A stretch of 39,701 nt of DNA from JBFWIW01 sp050253535 (GTDB taxonomy: Bacteria; Bacillota; Clostridia; Oscillospirales; Oscillospiraceae), in NCBI GenBank assembly GCA_050253535.1, contig JBFWIW010000020.1, forward strand, positions 1 through 39,701. Reading direction: 5' to 3'. A program made the translations under genes and the position numbers. Of the stretch, positions 8,234 to 15,897 are shown in pieces. The first letter of the stretch is position 1. Each line of letters opens with the position of its first letter. A model generated the notes under the pieces. That model did not search any database. It was not told the DNA's origin and saw only the letters and a list, made by a program, of their open reading frames with translations.

Positions 8234-8261
8234 ATTATATACCTGCTTTCAAAATTATCAA
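8234..8261 (-). promoter_or_regulatory. Sigma-A-type promoter for the 7716-8195 gene
   Basis: On the minus strand TTGATA (8256-8261), a 16-base spacer and TATAAT (8234-8239) lie about 40 bases upstream of the ATG. Confidence 0.7.
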
Positions 8262-8270
8262 TATTTTTTG

Positions 8271-8299
8271 TTGACAAGAGAGAGCGTCTTTAGTATAAT
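8271..8299 (+). promoter_or_regulatory. Strong sigma-A-type promoter of the tRNA cluster
   Basis: A consensus TTGACA (8271-8276), a 17-base spacer and TATAAT (8294-8299) lie 44 bases before tRNA-Val. It is divergent from the promoter at 8234-8261. Confidence 0.88.
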
Positions 8300-8343
8300 T
8301 ACTCTCGCCGTCAAAACCCGACGGCATCATAGGCGGCACTCAC

Positions 8344-8419
8344 GGGAGCATAGCTCAGCTGGGAGAGCACATGCCTTACAAGCATGGGGTCACAGGTTCG
8401 AGCCCTGTTGTTCCCACCA
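8344..8419 (+). tRNA. tRNA-Val (anticodon TAC)
   Basis: A 76-base cloverleaf with acceptor GGGAGCA pairing TGTTCCC (one G-U). The anticodon loop CTTACAA gives TAC. A GGTTCGAGCC T arm and an encoded CCA end are present. It is the first gene of a four-tRNA transcript. Confidence 0.96.
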
Positions 8420-8466
8420 AAATTTTTTATGAGAATTTTGGAGCCGCAAATAACTAATGGCGACGT

Positions 8467-8543
8467 GGCCGAGTAGTTCAGTTGGTTAGAACGCCAGCCT
8501 GTCACGCTGGAGGTCGAGGGTTCGAGCCCCTTCTCGGTCGCCA
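8467..8543 (+). tRNA. tRNA-Asp (anticodon GTC)
   Basis: A 77-base cloverleaf with acceptor GGCCGAG pairing CTCGGTC, anticodon loop CTGTCAC, a GGTTCGAGCC T arm and an encoded GCCA end. It lies three bases before tRNA-Phe. Confidence 0.96.
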
Positions 8544-8546
8544 TTT

Positions 8547-8622
<76 letters not shown>

Positions 8623-8648
8623 AGCGCAGCCAAAAGGCTGCGCAGCAT

Positions 8649-8724
8649 GCGGGCGTAGCTCATCTGGTAGAGCGCCACCTTGCCAAGGTGGAGGTAGCGA
8701 GTTCGAGCCTCGTCGCCCGCTCCA
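8649..8724 (+). tRNA. tRNA-Gly (anticodon GCC)
   Basis: A 76-base cloverleaf with acceptor GCGGGCG pairing CGCCCGC, anticodon loop TTGCCAA and an encoded TCCA. The CCA bases are also the first three bases of the following terminator stem. Confidence 0.96.
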
Positions 8725-8773
8725 ATTAAGATGAACACACGGTATGTGTTCATCTTAATTGGATTTCTTTTAG
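8722..8773 (+). terminator. Terminator of the tRNA cluster, sharing the CCA end of tRNA-Gly
   Basis: A perfect 18-bp stem (8722-8739 with 8745-8762) with a 5-base loop is followed by ATTTCTTTT. Its 5' arm begins with the CCA of tRNA-Gly. Confidence 0.9.
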
Positions 8774-8867
8774 CATATTCAATTATCTTGACGGTCAGAA
8801 ATTAATTTCTTCCCGTCACCGTGCCTACGGCCTCTCATCTTTGATGCACCCCTTTTAAATTTAATAT

Positions 8868-8942
8868 GGCGACATAGCCAAGTGGTAAGGCATGGGTCTG
8901 CAAAACCCTGATTCCCCAGTTCAAATCTGGGTGTCGCCTCCA
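8868..8942 (+). tRNA. tRNA-Cys (anticodon GCA)
   Basis: A 75-base cloverleaf with acceptor GGCGACA pairing TGTCGCC, anticodon loop CTGCAAA, a short D loop, T arm CAGTTCAAATCTG and an encoded TCCA. It lies 95 bases after the preceding terminator hairpin, so it must have its own promoter, which I could not place convincingly. Confidence 0.95.
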
Positions 8943-8988
8943 AAAAAGACCGGTAAAGCTATTTTTTAGCTTTACCGGTCTTTTTTTT
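8943..8988 (+). terminator. Bidirectional terminator after tRNA-Cys
   Basis: The stem AAAAAGACCGGTAAAGCTA and its complement surround a short T loop. Eight T follow on the plus strand and an A tract precedes it, so it can act on both strands. Confidence 0.92.
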
Positions 8989-9010
8989 ATGCTGCGATTT
9001 ATACCTTGAG

Positions 9011-9127
9011 TTATCCCACTAAAGAGTTGACATCTTGGCGGTTAATTTTCCGCTCTGCCGTTTTCTCGTCATCGGCGGGCAGCAGCCCGCTCTCTTCCTC
9101 GGCCTTGCAGGGCAAAGTATTCCTCAC
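9011..9127 (-). CDS. Possible small ORF (38 residues), doubtful
   Basis: On the minus strand a frame from GTG 9127 to TAA 9011 encodes a hydrophilic peptide (RNTLPCKAEEESGLLPADDE, then a basic tail). Its composition looks protein-like. The bidirectional terminator at 8943-8988 lies just downstream, and AAAGGG lies 12 bases before the GTG. No family is recognised and the start is weak; it may be the end of a decayed gene. Apart from this ORF, the 8990-9250 stretch holds only a GCGGGC/GCCCGC hairpin (9075-9090). Confidence 0.25.
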   Translation of the reverse strand: MRNTLPCKAEEESGLLPADDEKTAERKINRQDVNSLVG

Positions 9128-9250
9128 AAATCTCGTTTTCCCTTTAATGGGTTAACAGTATAATAGCCGTCTGTGATTAATACAAATCCAGCATCATAAA
9201 TTCGTCAAAAGTCCTTTACCCTTCTTGATTTCGACAAAAATGTTACCGAT

Positions 9251-9307
9251 ACCGGCAAATATAACTGCCGGTAAACCGTTTACAAACCCATGGTGCGGTG
9301 ATAAAAT
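9251..9307 (+). promoter_or_regulatory. Promoter of the sulfite-reductase-like gene with an upstream palindrome
   Basis: TTTACA (9279-9284), a 17-base spacer and TAAAAT (9302-9307) lie 32 bases before the ATG. Just upstream is the inverted repeat ACCGGCA/TGCCGGT (9251-9272). Its position next to the -35 box suits an operator. Confidence 0.7.
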
Positions 9308-9338
9308 TTAATAATCACCGACAGAAGGGATGATTTCC

Positions 9339-10211
9339 ATGTATATACCAGACGCAAAGGAAAAAGCACGCCTCAAGGGGCTCGGATACCTCTCCAACAA
9401 AGATTCGGCGCGCTGCTCCGCGCGCATAGTCACTCCCGGCGGAGTCGTTACCCCCGCGCAGGTGCGTGTTTTGGCGGACGCCGCCGACAAGTTCGGCTGC
9501 GGCAAGCTCTCCTTTACCACACGTTTTGCGGTAGAGATTCCCAGCATCCTATACTCGGACCTGGACGCCTTTGAAGACTTCATCTCCTGCTCCGGCCTTA
9601 CTGTCGGCGGTACGGGTCCGTTGGTGCGGCCCATAGTCGCCTGCAAGGGTACCGTCTGTACTCACGGCCTTGCCGACACGCAGAAGATCGCTGCCGAAAT
9701 GCATGAGAGATTTTATCTCGGCTGGCACGATGTGCGCCTCCCGCATAAGTTTAAGATTGGTATCGGAGGCTGTCCGAACAACTGTGTGAAACCCAATATA
9801 AACGACCTCGGCATCGTTGCCCAACGGGTTCCCGAGATTGATGGAGAACTCTGCAAAAGCTGCAATATATGCGCTGATAAATGTCCGATGAAATGCATAA
9901 AGGCCGACGGCAAGGCCGTTATAGATATGACCGTCTGCAACGCCTGCGGCACATGCGTAGAGGTGTGTCCGTTCGGCGCCGTACACGCTAAGGCGGAGGG
10001 CTTCCGGATCTACATAGGCGGTATGTGGGGCAAGGCCGGCAGGGTCGGGGTCCCGATCAACCGTCTATTTACCTATGACGAGGTGTTTAAGATAACGGAA
10101 CGCGCGCTGAACCTGTTTAAGGAACACGCAAACCCCGGCGAACGATTTGCCAAGATGACAGACCGTATCGGTCAGGAGAAAGTCATTGAGGAGCTACTCC
10201 GGGATATTTAA
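9339..10211 (+). CDS. Small siroheme sulfite/nitrite reductase-like protein with inserted ferredoxin domain
   Basis: A 290-residue protein of the nitrite/sulfite reductase 4Fe-4S family. An N-terminal ferredoxin-like half domain (about 1-75) precedes the siroheme/[4Fe-4S] cysteines: CKGTVC (C-X4-C, usually C-X5-C) and later GGCPNNC (C-X3-C). A two-cluster ferredoxin insert follows (CKSCNICADKCP and CNACGTCVEVCP), then a C-terminal IGGMWGKAGRVG segment. The layout resembles AsrC and the small dissimilatory-type reductases of anaerobes. Start ATG 9339 is preferred over ATG 9330 because AAGGG then lies nine bases upstream rather than abutting. Downstream and convergent is a TauE/SafE exporter, a family often linked to sulfite. 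The true substrate (sulfite, nitrite or a heme precursor) cannot be read here. Confidence 0.85.
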   Translation: MYIPDAKEKARLKGLGYLSNKDSARCSARIVTPGGVVTPAQVRVLADAADKFGCGKLSFTTRFAVEIPSILYSDLDAFEDFISCSGLTVGGTGPLVRPIVACKGTVCTHGLADTQKIAAEMHERFYLGWHDVRLPHKFKIGIGGCPNNCVKPNINDLGIVAQRVPEIDGELCKSCNICADKCPMKCIKADGKAVIDMTVCNACGTCVEVCPFGAVHAKAEGFRIYIGGMWGKAGRVGVPINRLFTYDEVFKITERALNLFKEHANPGERFAKMTDRIGQEKVIEELLRDI

Positions 10212-10215
10212 GTGA

Positions 10216-10258
10216 GAACATGAAACCCGCGCCTTCTTTCGGCGCGGGTTTTATGTTC
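10216..10258. terminator. Shared terminator of convergent genes
   Basis: An almost perfect stem with GAACAT, AAACCCGCGCC and their complements around a TTCTTTC loop lies between the two convergent genes. It can act for both the reductase-like gene and tauE. Confidence 0.85.
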
Positions 10259-10263
10259 TTAAA

Positions 10264-10974
10264 TCAGGTTAGCAGCAGGACAACGCCCGACACAACCAAA
10301 AAGCTGTAGATTATTTTCATAAAAACCGTCTGATTTATCTTCCCTGTGAGCTTTCCACCCACGTAAACGGCCAAGAGTACGGGCACAAGACATATGAGGA
10401 CGGCCTTTAATGCTTCTGGACCCATGTATCCCGCGCGGAAATTCGTAAATACCAAAATAGTGTTCAGTATCGCCCACACGGCGGAGAGCGTCGCCCTGAA
10501 TTCCTTTTTCTCTTTCAAAACAGCGGTGGAATATATGGCGACGAACGACCCGCCGGAGGTGAACATCCCCTGTATCACACCGGCGGCGAGAAGAGTAGCT
10601 ACGCCGAGGCCCGCAGTATACTTAAACTGTTTTTTTATTAAAAGACTTTTCAGACCAATGAGCAGGACAATAACGCCATATATGTACTTGAGATAAACAA
10701 GAGACATTGTCTTGAAAAACCACATGCCCGGGATCATGCCGAAAATCATTATGCCGACCATTTTGCCGGTTTCTTTCCAGTTTATATCTTTTCTGTTATG
10801 CACCGCCATTATTGCCGATGTGAAGAAAGCGATAAATGTGATGGCTGCCTTCGCATCCTTAACGCCTATAAGCATCATGGCAAACGGCATAGCAAGAACG
10901 GGTCCGCCGAAGCCCGTTATGCCCTGCACGGCGTTCGCCGCGAAGACAATGAACACAAGCAAAAATATTTTCAT
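10264..10974 (-). CDS. TauE/SafE-family anion permease
   Basis: A 236-residue integral membrane protein with about eight hydrophobic segments. It has the TauE/SafE N-terminal signature GITGFGGP followed by the repeat-like second half (GVIQGMFTSGG). Members export sulfite, sulfoacetate or related organic anions; the substrate here is not known. The ATG abuts the TAA of hslO, and GGGG five bases upstream lies inside hslO, so it is translationally coupled as the last gene of the yerC operon. The convergent neighbour is a siroheme sulfite-reductase-like gene, which hints at sulfite but is only circumstantial. Length is slightly below the usual 245-265. Confidence 0.88.
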   Translation of the reverse strand: MKIFLLVFIVFAANAVQGITGFGGPVLAMPFAMMLIGVKDAKAAITFIAFFTSAIMAVHNRKDINWKETGKMVGIMIFGMIPGMWFFKTMSLVYLKYIYGVIVLLIGLKSLLIKKQFKYTAGLGVATLLAAGVIQGMFTSGGSFVAIYSTAVLKEKKEFRATLSAVWAILNTILVFTNFRAGYMGPEALKAVLICLVPVLLAVYVGGKLTGKINQTVFMKIIYSFLVVSGVVLLLT

Positions 10975-11880
10975 TTAATCCCCGTGTTCCCCATCGCCTT
11001 CATCGCCGCTCTCCTCCATCATTTCCAGCAGCTCGGAGACTTCAAAAGTGTACACCGCGTCACAGAACTGACACGTCACTTCCACCGGCTCGCCGCTGCG
11101 TTCCATGTCTGAGAGCTCATCTCCGCCGATTCCGGCGAGTACCTCTCTTACCCTTTCCCTGCTGCACAGGCAGCGGTACTCAATATCGCCGCGCTCCAAC
11201 ACCCGAGGTGAAAAACCGTCCAGGACCTTCAATATGACGCCCTCCGCCGTAAGTCCCGACATGAACATGCCTGTTACGGCTCCACAGGCGGCTATGTTTT
11301 TTTCAAGTCTTTCCAGCAGCTCTTCCGGCGCGCCGGGGAGAAGCTGGATAATATATCCGCCTGAGGCGAGGACCGACTGATCCGTATCCACAAGTACGCC
11401 GAGAGCGCAGACGGCCGGAGTCTGCTCGCTCTCCACGAAATATGCGGTGAAATCCTCTGCTATCTCACCGCTTATGAGCTGTGTGCTGCCGACGTACGGT
11501 TCCCTGAGATTAAGGTCGCGGATGACGGTCAGCATTCCGTTTGTACCGACCGCGGCTCCGACGTCAAGCTTGCCGTTTTCTTTCAGCGGGAGATCCACAA
11601 AGGCGTTCTGTACATATCCGCGCACGTTTCCCATGGGATCTGAGACGACTATAATGCTCCCAAGCGGTCCTCCGCCGTTTATACGTACGGTTAGGGACGC
11701 GTCACTCTCTTTTAAGGCGTTGCCCAATATCGAGGCAGCCGCCATCGTCCTGCCGAGAGCGGCTGTCGCAACGGGCAGCGTCTTGTGTATTTGTCTCGCC
11801 CGCTCTGTGAGATTCTTTGTGCTCACAGCGGCTATTTTTATTAATCCGTCGCCAGATATGGCGCGCACTATTTCATCCAT
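10975..11880 (-). CDS. hslO: Hsp33 redox-regulated chaperonin
   Basis: A 301-residue Hsp33, the cytoplasmic holdase chaperone switched on by oxidation. The N-terminal substrate-binding domain has the usual ARxIHxTLPVATAALGR and GGGPLG segments. The C-terminal redox switch carries the four zinc cysteines as CLC and CQFC (CxC and CxxC). An acidic tail after the switch (EESGDEGDGEHGD) is longer than usual. ATG 11880 is chosen because GGAGAGG lies just upstream; the frame is open nine codons further. It is the third gene of the yerC-methyltransferase-hslO-tauE transcript, 52 bases from the methyltransferase. Confidence 0.96.
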   Translation of the reverse strand: MDEIVRAISGDGLIKIAAVSTKNLTERARQIHKTLPVATAALGRTMAAASILGNALKESDASLTVRINGGGPLGSIIVVSDPMGNVRGYVQNAFVDLPLKENGKLDVGAAVGTNGMLTVIRDLNLREPYVGSTQLISGEIAEDFTAYFVESEQTPAVCALGVLVDTDQSVLASGGYIIQLLPGAPEELLERLEKNIAACGAVTGMFMSGLTAEGVILKVLDGFSPRVLERGDIEYRCLCSRERVREVLAGIGGDELSDMERSGEPVEVTCQFCDAVYTFEVSELLEMMEESGDEGDGEHGD

Positions 11881-11932
11881 TTTGTCCTCTCCAAATTGAA
11901 GCCCCACAGGCCATAAGGCGAGGGGGCCTTTT

Positions 11933-12679
11933 TTATTTCATATTTACTGCCGCTATGAACACCCTTTTCTCGGTACGTTCCGGAGGCAGCAACGTCATAT
12001 CGCCGTATATCCGGACGTCTGAAAAACCCGCCGACCCCAGAATATCTATCAGATTTTCCGGCTCATGGGCATACTCGGTGTGCTCCTCAAAGCTGCGCGC
12101 CCACATGCTGCCGCGTTTTGCAAAAATGTCCATACCGTAAAAACACGCGTTTGCCTTTTGGTCGAACTCGGCGCGCCATACACAGAAGACCTCGTCGTTT
12201 TCGTCGACAAAAACCTCGCCGTCCAGTTTTCTAAGCTTGTATGGAGTGTTTAAGTCAAATATTAAAACTCCGCCCGGCTCGATAAAAAGGCGAAGCCGCC
12301 TGAATATCTCCGGCAAAAGCTCCGGTTCCACATAGTTCAGTCCGTCAAGAGAGCACACCGCCGCGTCCACCGTTCCGTAGAGATCCAGCTCTTCCATAGC
12401 CTGACCCAGGAAAAGCGGCTTAATGCCCGCCTTCAGCCCGGCCGCTTTCTCGGCTGCAACCGAGAGCATTTCCGGCGATGCGTCCGCACCAATCATCTCA
12501 TATCCGCGCCGGGCGAGAATGAGCGTAAGCGTCCCCGTGCCGCAGGCCAGATCGAGTATGGTTTTCGGCGCTGTGCCATATTCCGCAAATATCTTCTCAT
12601 AGAAATCCGCAAATGCGGGATAGTTCACGTCACCGGTCAACGCGTCGTAAAAAGGGGCAAGGGTATTGTAGGAACTCAT
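11933..12679 (-). CDS. Class I SAM-dependent methyltransferase
   Basis: A 248-residue methyltransferase with an N-terminal cap (MSSYNTLAPFYDALTGDVNY) and motif I ILDLACGTGTLTLILARRG. The acidic residue after strand 2 is in GADASPEML, and VCSLDGLNYV is motif IV. This matches the group next to Hsp33 or YerC in many clostridia, often called UbiE/YrrT-like, whose substrate is not established. Its ATG overlaps the yerC stop as ATGA, so it is coupled to yerC. No membrane segment or signal is seen. Confidence 0.9.
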   Translation of the reverse strand: MSSYNTLAPFYDALTGDVNYPAFADFYEKIFAEYGTAPKTILDLACGTGTLTLILARRGYEMIGADASPEMLSVAAEKAAGLKAGIKPLFLGQAMEELDLYGTVDAAVCSLDGLNYVEPELLPEIFRRLRLFIEPGGVLIFDLNTPYKLRKLDGEVFVDENDEVFCVWRAEFDQKANACFYGMDIFAKRGSMWARSFEEHTEYAHEPENLIDILGSAGFSDVRIYGDMTLLPPERTEKRVFIAAVNMK

Positions 12680-12969
12680 TTTTCCCCCTTGAGTCTGCCC
12701 AGAGCTATTTCATAACCATTTGCGCCGTACTGAAGGCTTCTGTTCACGCGGCTTATCGTCGCGCTGCTGGCGCCGGTCTGCTCCAATATATCGTTATAAA
12801 TAAGCCCCTGGCGCAAGAGACCCGCAACCTCGAACCTCTGCTCCATTGCCTTAAGTTCCGACACTGAGCAAAGGTCGTCGAAAAATTTCATACACTCGTC
12901 GACATTCTCCAGCGTAAGGATCGCCTTATACATTTCAAGATTGCGCTCTTTTTTTATATTCCTGTTCAT
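12676..12969 (-). CDS. yerC: YerC/YecD-family TrpR-related DNA-binding protein
   Basis: A 97-residue regulator of the TrpR-like YerC/YecD family. The helix-turn-helix lies at about 55-80, with RQGLIYNDILEQTGASSATI followed by SRVNRSLQYG, the typical family sequence. AGGAGG seven bases before the ATG and a good minus-strand promoter (13001-13029) mark it as the first gene of the operon with the methyltransferase, hslO and tauE. The role of the family is unsettled; by fold it is a repressor and may control its own operon. Confidence 0.93.
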   Translation of the reverse strand: MNRNIKKERNLEMYKAILTLENVDECMKFFDDLCSVSELKAMEQRFEVAGLLRQGLIYNDILEQTGASSATISRVNRSLQYGANGYEIALGRLKGEK

Positions 12970-13000
12970 AAAACGACCTCCTGTGGTAAATCACACCTGT

Positions 13001-13029
13001 AATATACAACACTAAAGCATTAAAGTAAA
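13001..13029 (-). promoter_or_regulatory. Promoter of the yerC operon
   Basis: On the minus strand TTTACT (13024-13029), a 17-base spacer and TATATT (13001-13006) lie about 30 bases upstream of the yerC ATG. Confidence 0.7.
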
Positions 13030-13035
13030 TATCAG

Positions 13036-13065
13036 TTCACACAGTTTTATGCTTTTGCATATTAT
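13036..13065 (+). promoter_or_regulatory. Likely promoter of the DUF3298-like gene
   Basis: TTCACA (13036-13041), an 18-base spacer and TATTAT (13060-13065) lie 23 bases before the ATG, divergent from the yerC promoter. Confidence 0.45.
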
Positions 13066-13088
13066 AAATTACGATTAAGGAGGTATAT

Positions 13089-13727
13089 ATGGAGGAAATT
13101 TCAAAAAAAGTCATAGACCAGGCACTGACGCATGAGGGGGAAACGCTGGTAGACGTCTACATATCATACCCCGGACTTATGCAAAATACGCGCGGTGCCC
13201 GGCGCGTTGACCGCTTTTACGAGCACTCCGCCAAAAAGCTCCTCTTCTTTGCAAAACACGAAATCATGCCGCTCGCTGCCAAGGCGCGCAAAATATGTGA
13301 AGATGAGGGGTGCGTATTTTCATCCGTCTCAGTGAAAACTGACTTTTATACAACGTTTTTCGAGGGAAACTGCCTCAGCTTGTGGCGTGAGGTGACGGTT
13401 TCGGGGCTGGAAGGATGCGATACCACGAGATACGGCGATACATGGGACATCTCCTGCGGATTGCCCCTTACGCTGCGGGACCTTTTAGGAAGCGGATATA
13501 AGAAACAGCTCTTTAATTGCGAAGAGGCAAAAAAGTACGGCAAAAGGCTTTTACGGAAATACTTCGACAGCAAGCGGTTTTGGCTTTGTGATGGCCTTGC
13601 CGTTGTTTTTTATGAACCGGGAACGATAGCCCCTTTAGAGCGGGGGATTGTTACTTTTAATCTAAAACGCCCTGTTATTAAACAAAATGGCGAGCTCTCT
13701 ATTGAAAAGTCCGGCGAAAACTGTTAA
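13089..13727 (+). CDS. DUF3298 / RsiV C-terminal-like protein, cytoplasmic
   Basis: A 212-residue protein whose second half (about 120-205) resembles the DUF3298 domain found in the extracellular part of the anti-sigma factor RsiV and in PdaC. The features are SCGLPLTLRDLLG, then DGLAVVFYEPGTIAPLERG, close to the family pattern of Tyr/Phe-rich strands ending in an IAPxxxG turn. Unlike RsiV it has no membrane segment or signal peptide, so it should stay inside the cell. AAGGAGG eight bases upstream supports the ATG. The assignment is by pattern only, and the function is unknown. Confidence 0.75.
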   Translation: MEEISKKVIDQALTHEGETLVDVYISYPGLMQNTRGARRVDRFYEHSAKKLLFFAKHEIMPLAAKARKICEDEGCVFSSVSVKTDFYTTFFEGNCLSLWREVTVSGLEGCDTTRYGDTWDISCGLPLTLRDLLGSGYKKQLFNCEEAKKYGKRLLRKYFDSKRFWLCDGLAVVFYEPGTIAPLERGIVTFNLKRPVIKQNGELSIEKSGENC

Positions 13728-13787
13728 AATCGAAAATTGTCGGAAATTGATACTCCGACCTCCCCCGCTGCGATTGTGAGGTCTTTT

Positions 13788-14801
13788 ATGTTTGAAGTAT
13801 TCATGTACGCGGTAAACGCCATTTTACCGCTCATATTGCTCATAGCTGTGGGTTATGCCCTGCGGGTGACCGGCCTCATAAGTCGCGAATTTGTAAAAAC
13901 CGGGAACAAACTCTTGTTTCGGTTCGTACTTCCTGTAATGGTGACGTTCAATATCTACGGCATATCTGATTTCAGTCAGGTCCGCTGGGATATTCTAGTT
14001 TTCGTATATGCAATGATTCTAATCCTATTCGGCCTCGGCATTCTGACCTCTCTCCTCTTCATAAAGGGTGCTGGTGCGCGTGGGGTAATCGCCCAGTGTT
14101 CATTCCGCTCAAACTACGCCATTCTCGGCTTACCGCTCGTCAAAGGACTCGTAGGAACTGAAAATTTCTATGTCGCTTCGTTTTTGGTGGCGTTCGTCGT
14201 ACCGCTTTTTAGCTTTCTATCAGTCATAGCCCTCACGATGTTTTCCGACAAAAATGACAAGAATCATAGCCTCAAGTCCGTCGCCCGCGACGTCGTGACG
14301 AATCCGCTTATAATCGCCGCCGCCACAGGGCTCCTTATTTTGCTGATACGCTCGTTCATCCCCGTAAACGCAAGCGGAGATCACATCTTCACTATAGAAA
14401 AAAACCTGCCTTTCATTTATAGCGCGGCGGATACCATTAGTAAGTCTGCAACATTCCTATCACTGCTCGTCCTCGGTGGGCTTCTGGATTTCGGTGCAAT
14501 CAGGGGCAAGATGAAAGAGATAATCATCGGCACCATCACGCGAACTGCCTTTGCCCCCGTTTTGGGTCTCACCTGCGCCTACTTTCTCTCGCAGGCCGGA
14601 CTCCTGTACTGTTCGGCGGCTGAATACGCGGCGCTCATTGCTCTTTTCGGCGCGCCGGTCGCCATTTCAAGTGCAATAATGGCGGCGGAAATGCAGGCAG
14701 ACGCGGAGCTCGCCCGTCAACTAGTCGTCTGGACAAGCTTCACGCCGTTAGTTACGATGTTTGCTTTCATAATGGTGTTCCGATATCTTGGTCTTTTATA
14801 A
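13788..14801 (+). CDS. AEC family transporter (auxin efflux carrier superfamily)
   Basis: A 337-residue membrane protein with ten predicted hydrophobic segments and the AEC pattern. The first helix starts ILPLILLIAVGYALRVTGLI, the SNYAILGLPLVKG motif follows, and the C-terminal half has GAPVAISSAIMA. Bacterial members are thought to move malate or other small organic anions, but the substrate is not predictable here. The start is ATG 13788, with GAGG at a good distance; the frame is open back to a TTG at 13737 without support. It follows the DUF3298-like gene by 60 bases. Confidence 0.92.
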   Translation: MFEVFMYAVNAILPLILLIAVGYALRVTGLISREFVKTGNKLLFRFVLPVMVTFNIYGISDFSQVRWDILVFVYAMILILFGLGILTSLLFIKGAGARGVIAQCSFRSNYAILGLPLVKGLVGTENFYVASFLVAFVVPLFSFLSVIALTMFSDKNDKNHSLKSVARDVVTNPLIIAAATGLLILLIRSFIPVNASGDHIFTIEKNLPFIYSAADTISKSATFLSLLVLGGLLDFGAIRGKMKEIIIGTITRTAFAPVLGLTCAYFLSQAGLLYCSAAEYAALIALFGAPVAISSAIMAAEMQADAELARQLVVWTSFTPLVTMFAFIMVFRYLGLL

Positions 14802-14814
14802 AGCAAATGCAGAA

Positions 14815-14842
14815 GGCCGCGTCACTTTCGTGAAGCGGCCTC
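14815..14842 (+). terminator. Stem-loop after the AEC gene
   Basis: AGGCCGC-TCAC pairs with GTGA-GCGGCCT around a TTTC loop (one mismatch). It has no clear T tract, so termination is likely but weak. Confidence 0.6.
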
Positions 14843-15120
14843 AGATTATTAAAAATCTACTAACTTCTCCTCATCCTTTCGCTTTGTTTATCCTACTGTT
14901 TGATTGAGATGACGAAAACAAAAAGCGAGGATTTTTTTGTCCGGGAATGCAGACGACGGCGGGCTGTCGTCCGCGTAGGAGGATAACACCAGGCGTAAAA
15001 CATGCCGCTTTTTATCATCAGGTTAATCGAAAAATAGTATTATACTTACGGCGACATGTGCGGCGGAAGCCTTAAAGCTTAAGGATCCACAGAACCGAGA
15101 ATCTTCTCCAGCTTGTTTTT
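14843..15120. other. Non-coding stretch after the AEC gene
   Basis: No gene is supported here. The stretch holds a GACGAC/GTCGTC hairpin (around 14952-14971) and a 20-base motif (15049-15068) that recurs at 20215-20234 with two differences. Near the end of uridine phosphorylase is a GAGAA/TTCTC palindrome. Confidence 0.5.
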
Positions 15121-15897
15121 CTACAAAATAACGCTCATTTCTCTATCGCGTTTAATCAGTATCTTTAACGCCTCGACCGCTACCGCTACAGCTCTCTCCG
15201 TGTCATGACAGTCCGGCTCATCAGTAATACCAGCTGCCTTACGTTCCTGGTTCCATACGACGCTGAAAACCGAGCCGCACCGTACGCCGCGCGCCGCAGC
15301 GACGGTGAAGAGCGCGGCGGACTCCATCTCGCTTGCAAGGACACCTAGGCGTTTCCACGCCCCCCACTTCTCCAGAAGCTCATAAGATACCGGCATACTT
15401 CCCGGTGAGTGCTGACCGTAAAAAGAGTCTTTGCATTGTACCACTCCCGCGTGCCATGGGTACGCGAGCTTCTCCGCCGAGGCGGTGATCGCCGTAAGCA
15501 CAACGTAATCAGGGCAGGCCGGATATTCGATGGGGGCGTACTCACGGCTCGTCCCTTCCATTCTGACGGCCCCGGTCGCAATCACACAGTCGCCGCTTTT
15601 AACTTTCATATTTATTCCCCCACAGGTGCCTATGCGGATGAAAGTGTGAGCGCCAAGCTTTACGAGTTCCTCCATTGCGATCGAGGCGGAGGGTCCGCCT
15701 ATACCGGTTGAAGTGACGGAGATGGGCTTGCCCAGGAGATGCCCAGTATATGTCGTAAACTCGCGGTTTTGCGCTATCTTTACGCCATCAAAATACTTTG
15801 CTATCGACTCGCATCGGCCGGGGTCGCCTGGCAGAATCACGTATTCACCGACATCTCCCTCACCGCATGCTATATGGTACTGCTGGTTTTTCTTCAT
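15121..15897 (-). CDS. udp: Uridine phosphorylase (nucleoside phosphorylase family)
   Basis: A 258-residue nucleoside phosphorylase that splits uridine to uracil and ribose 1-phosphate. Landmarks are YVILPGDPGR (phosphate site), TSTGIGGPSASIA, IRIGTCGGI, CKDSFYG, and ASEMESAALF, whose Met-Glu pair binds the ribose. The family pattern is closer to Udp than to purine phosphorylase DeoD. The start ATG at 15897 has GGGAGG five bases upstream; the frame is open further but without a better site. It is monocistronic. A GGGAGG-containing hairpin lies in the leader (15935-15953). Confidence 0.93.
   Translation of the reverse strand: MKKNQQYHIACGEGDVGEYVILPGDPGRCESIAKYFDGVKIAQNREFTTYTGHLLGKPISVTSTGIGGPSASIAMEELVKLGAHTFIRIGTCGGINMKVKSGDCVIATGAVRMEGTSREYAPIEYPACPDYVVLTAITASAEKLAYPWHAGVVQCKDSFYGQHSPGSMPVSYELLEKWGAWKRLGVLASEMESAALFTVAAARGVRCGSVFSVVWNQERKAAGITDEPDCHDTERAVAVAVEALKILIKRDREMSVIL

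Noticed and set aside
11898..11935. Terminator between the methyltransferase and hslO
   Set aside because: AGGCC/GGCCT with a T tract is oriented for the plus strand, where no gene precedes it; on the minus strand it has no T tract.
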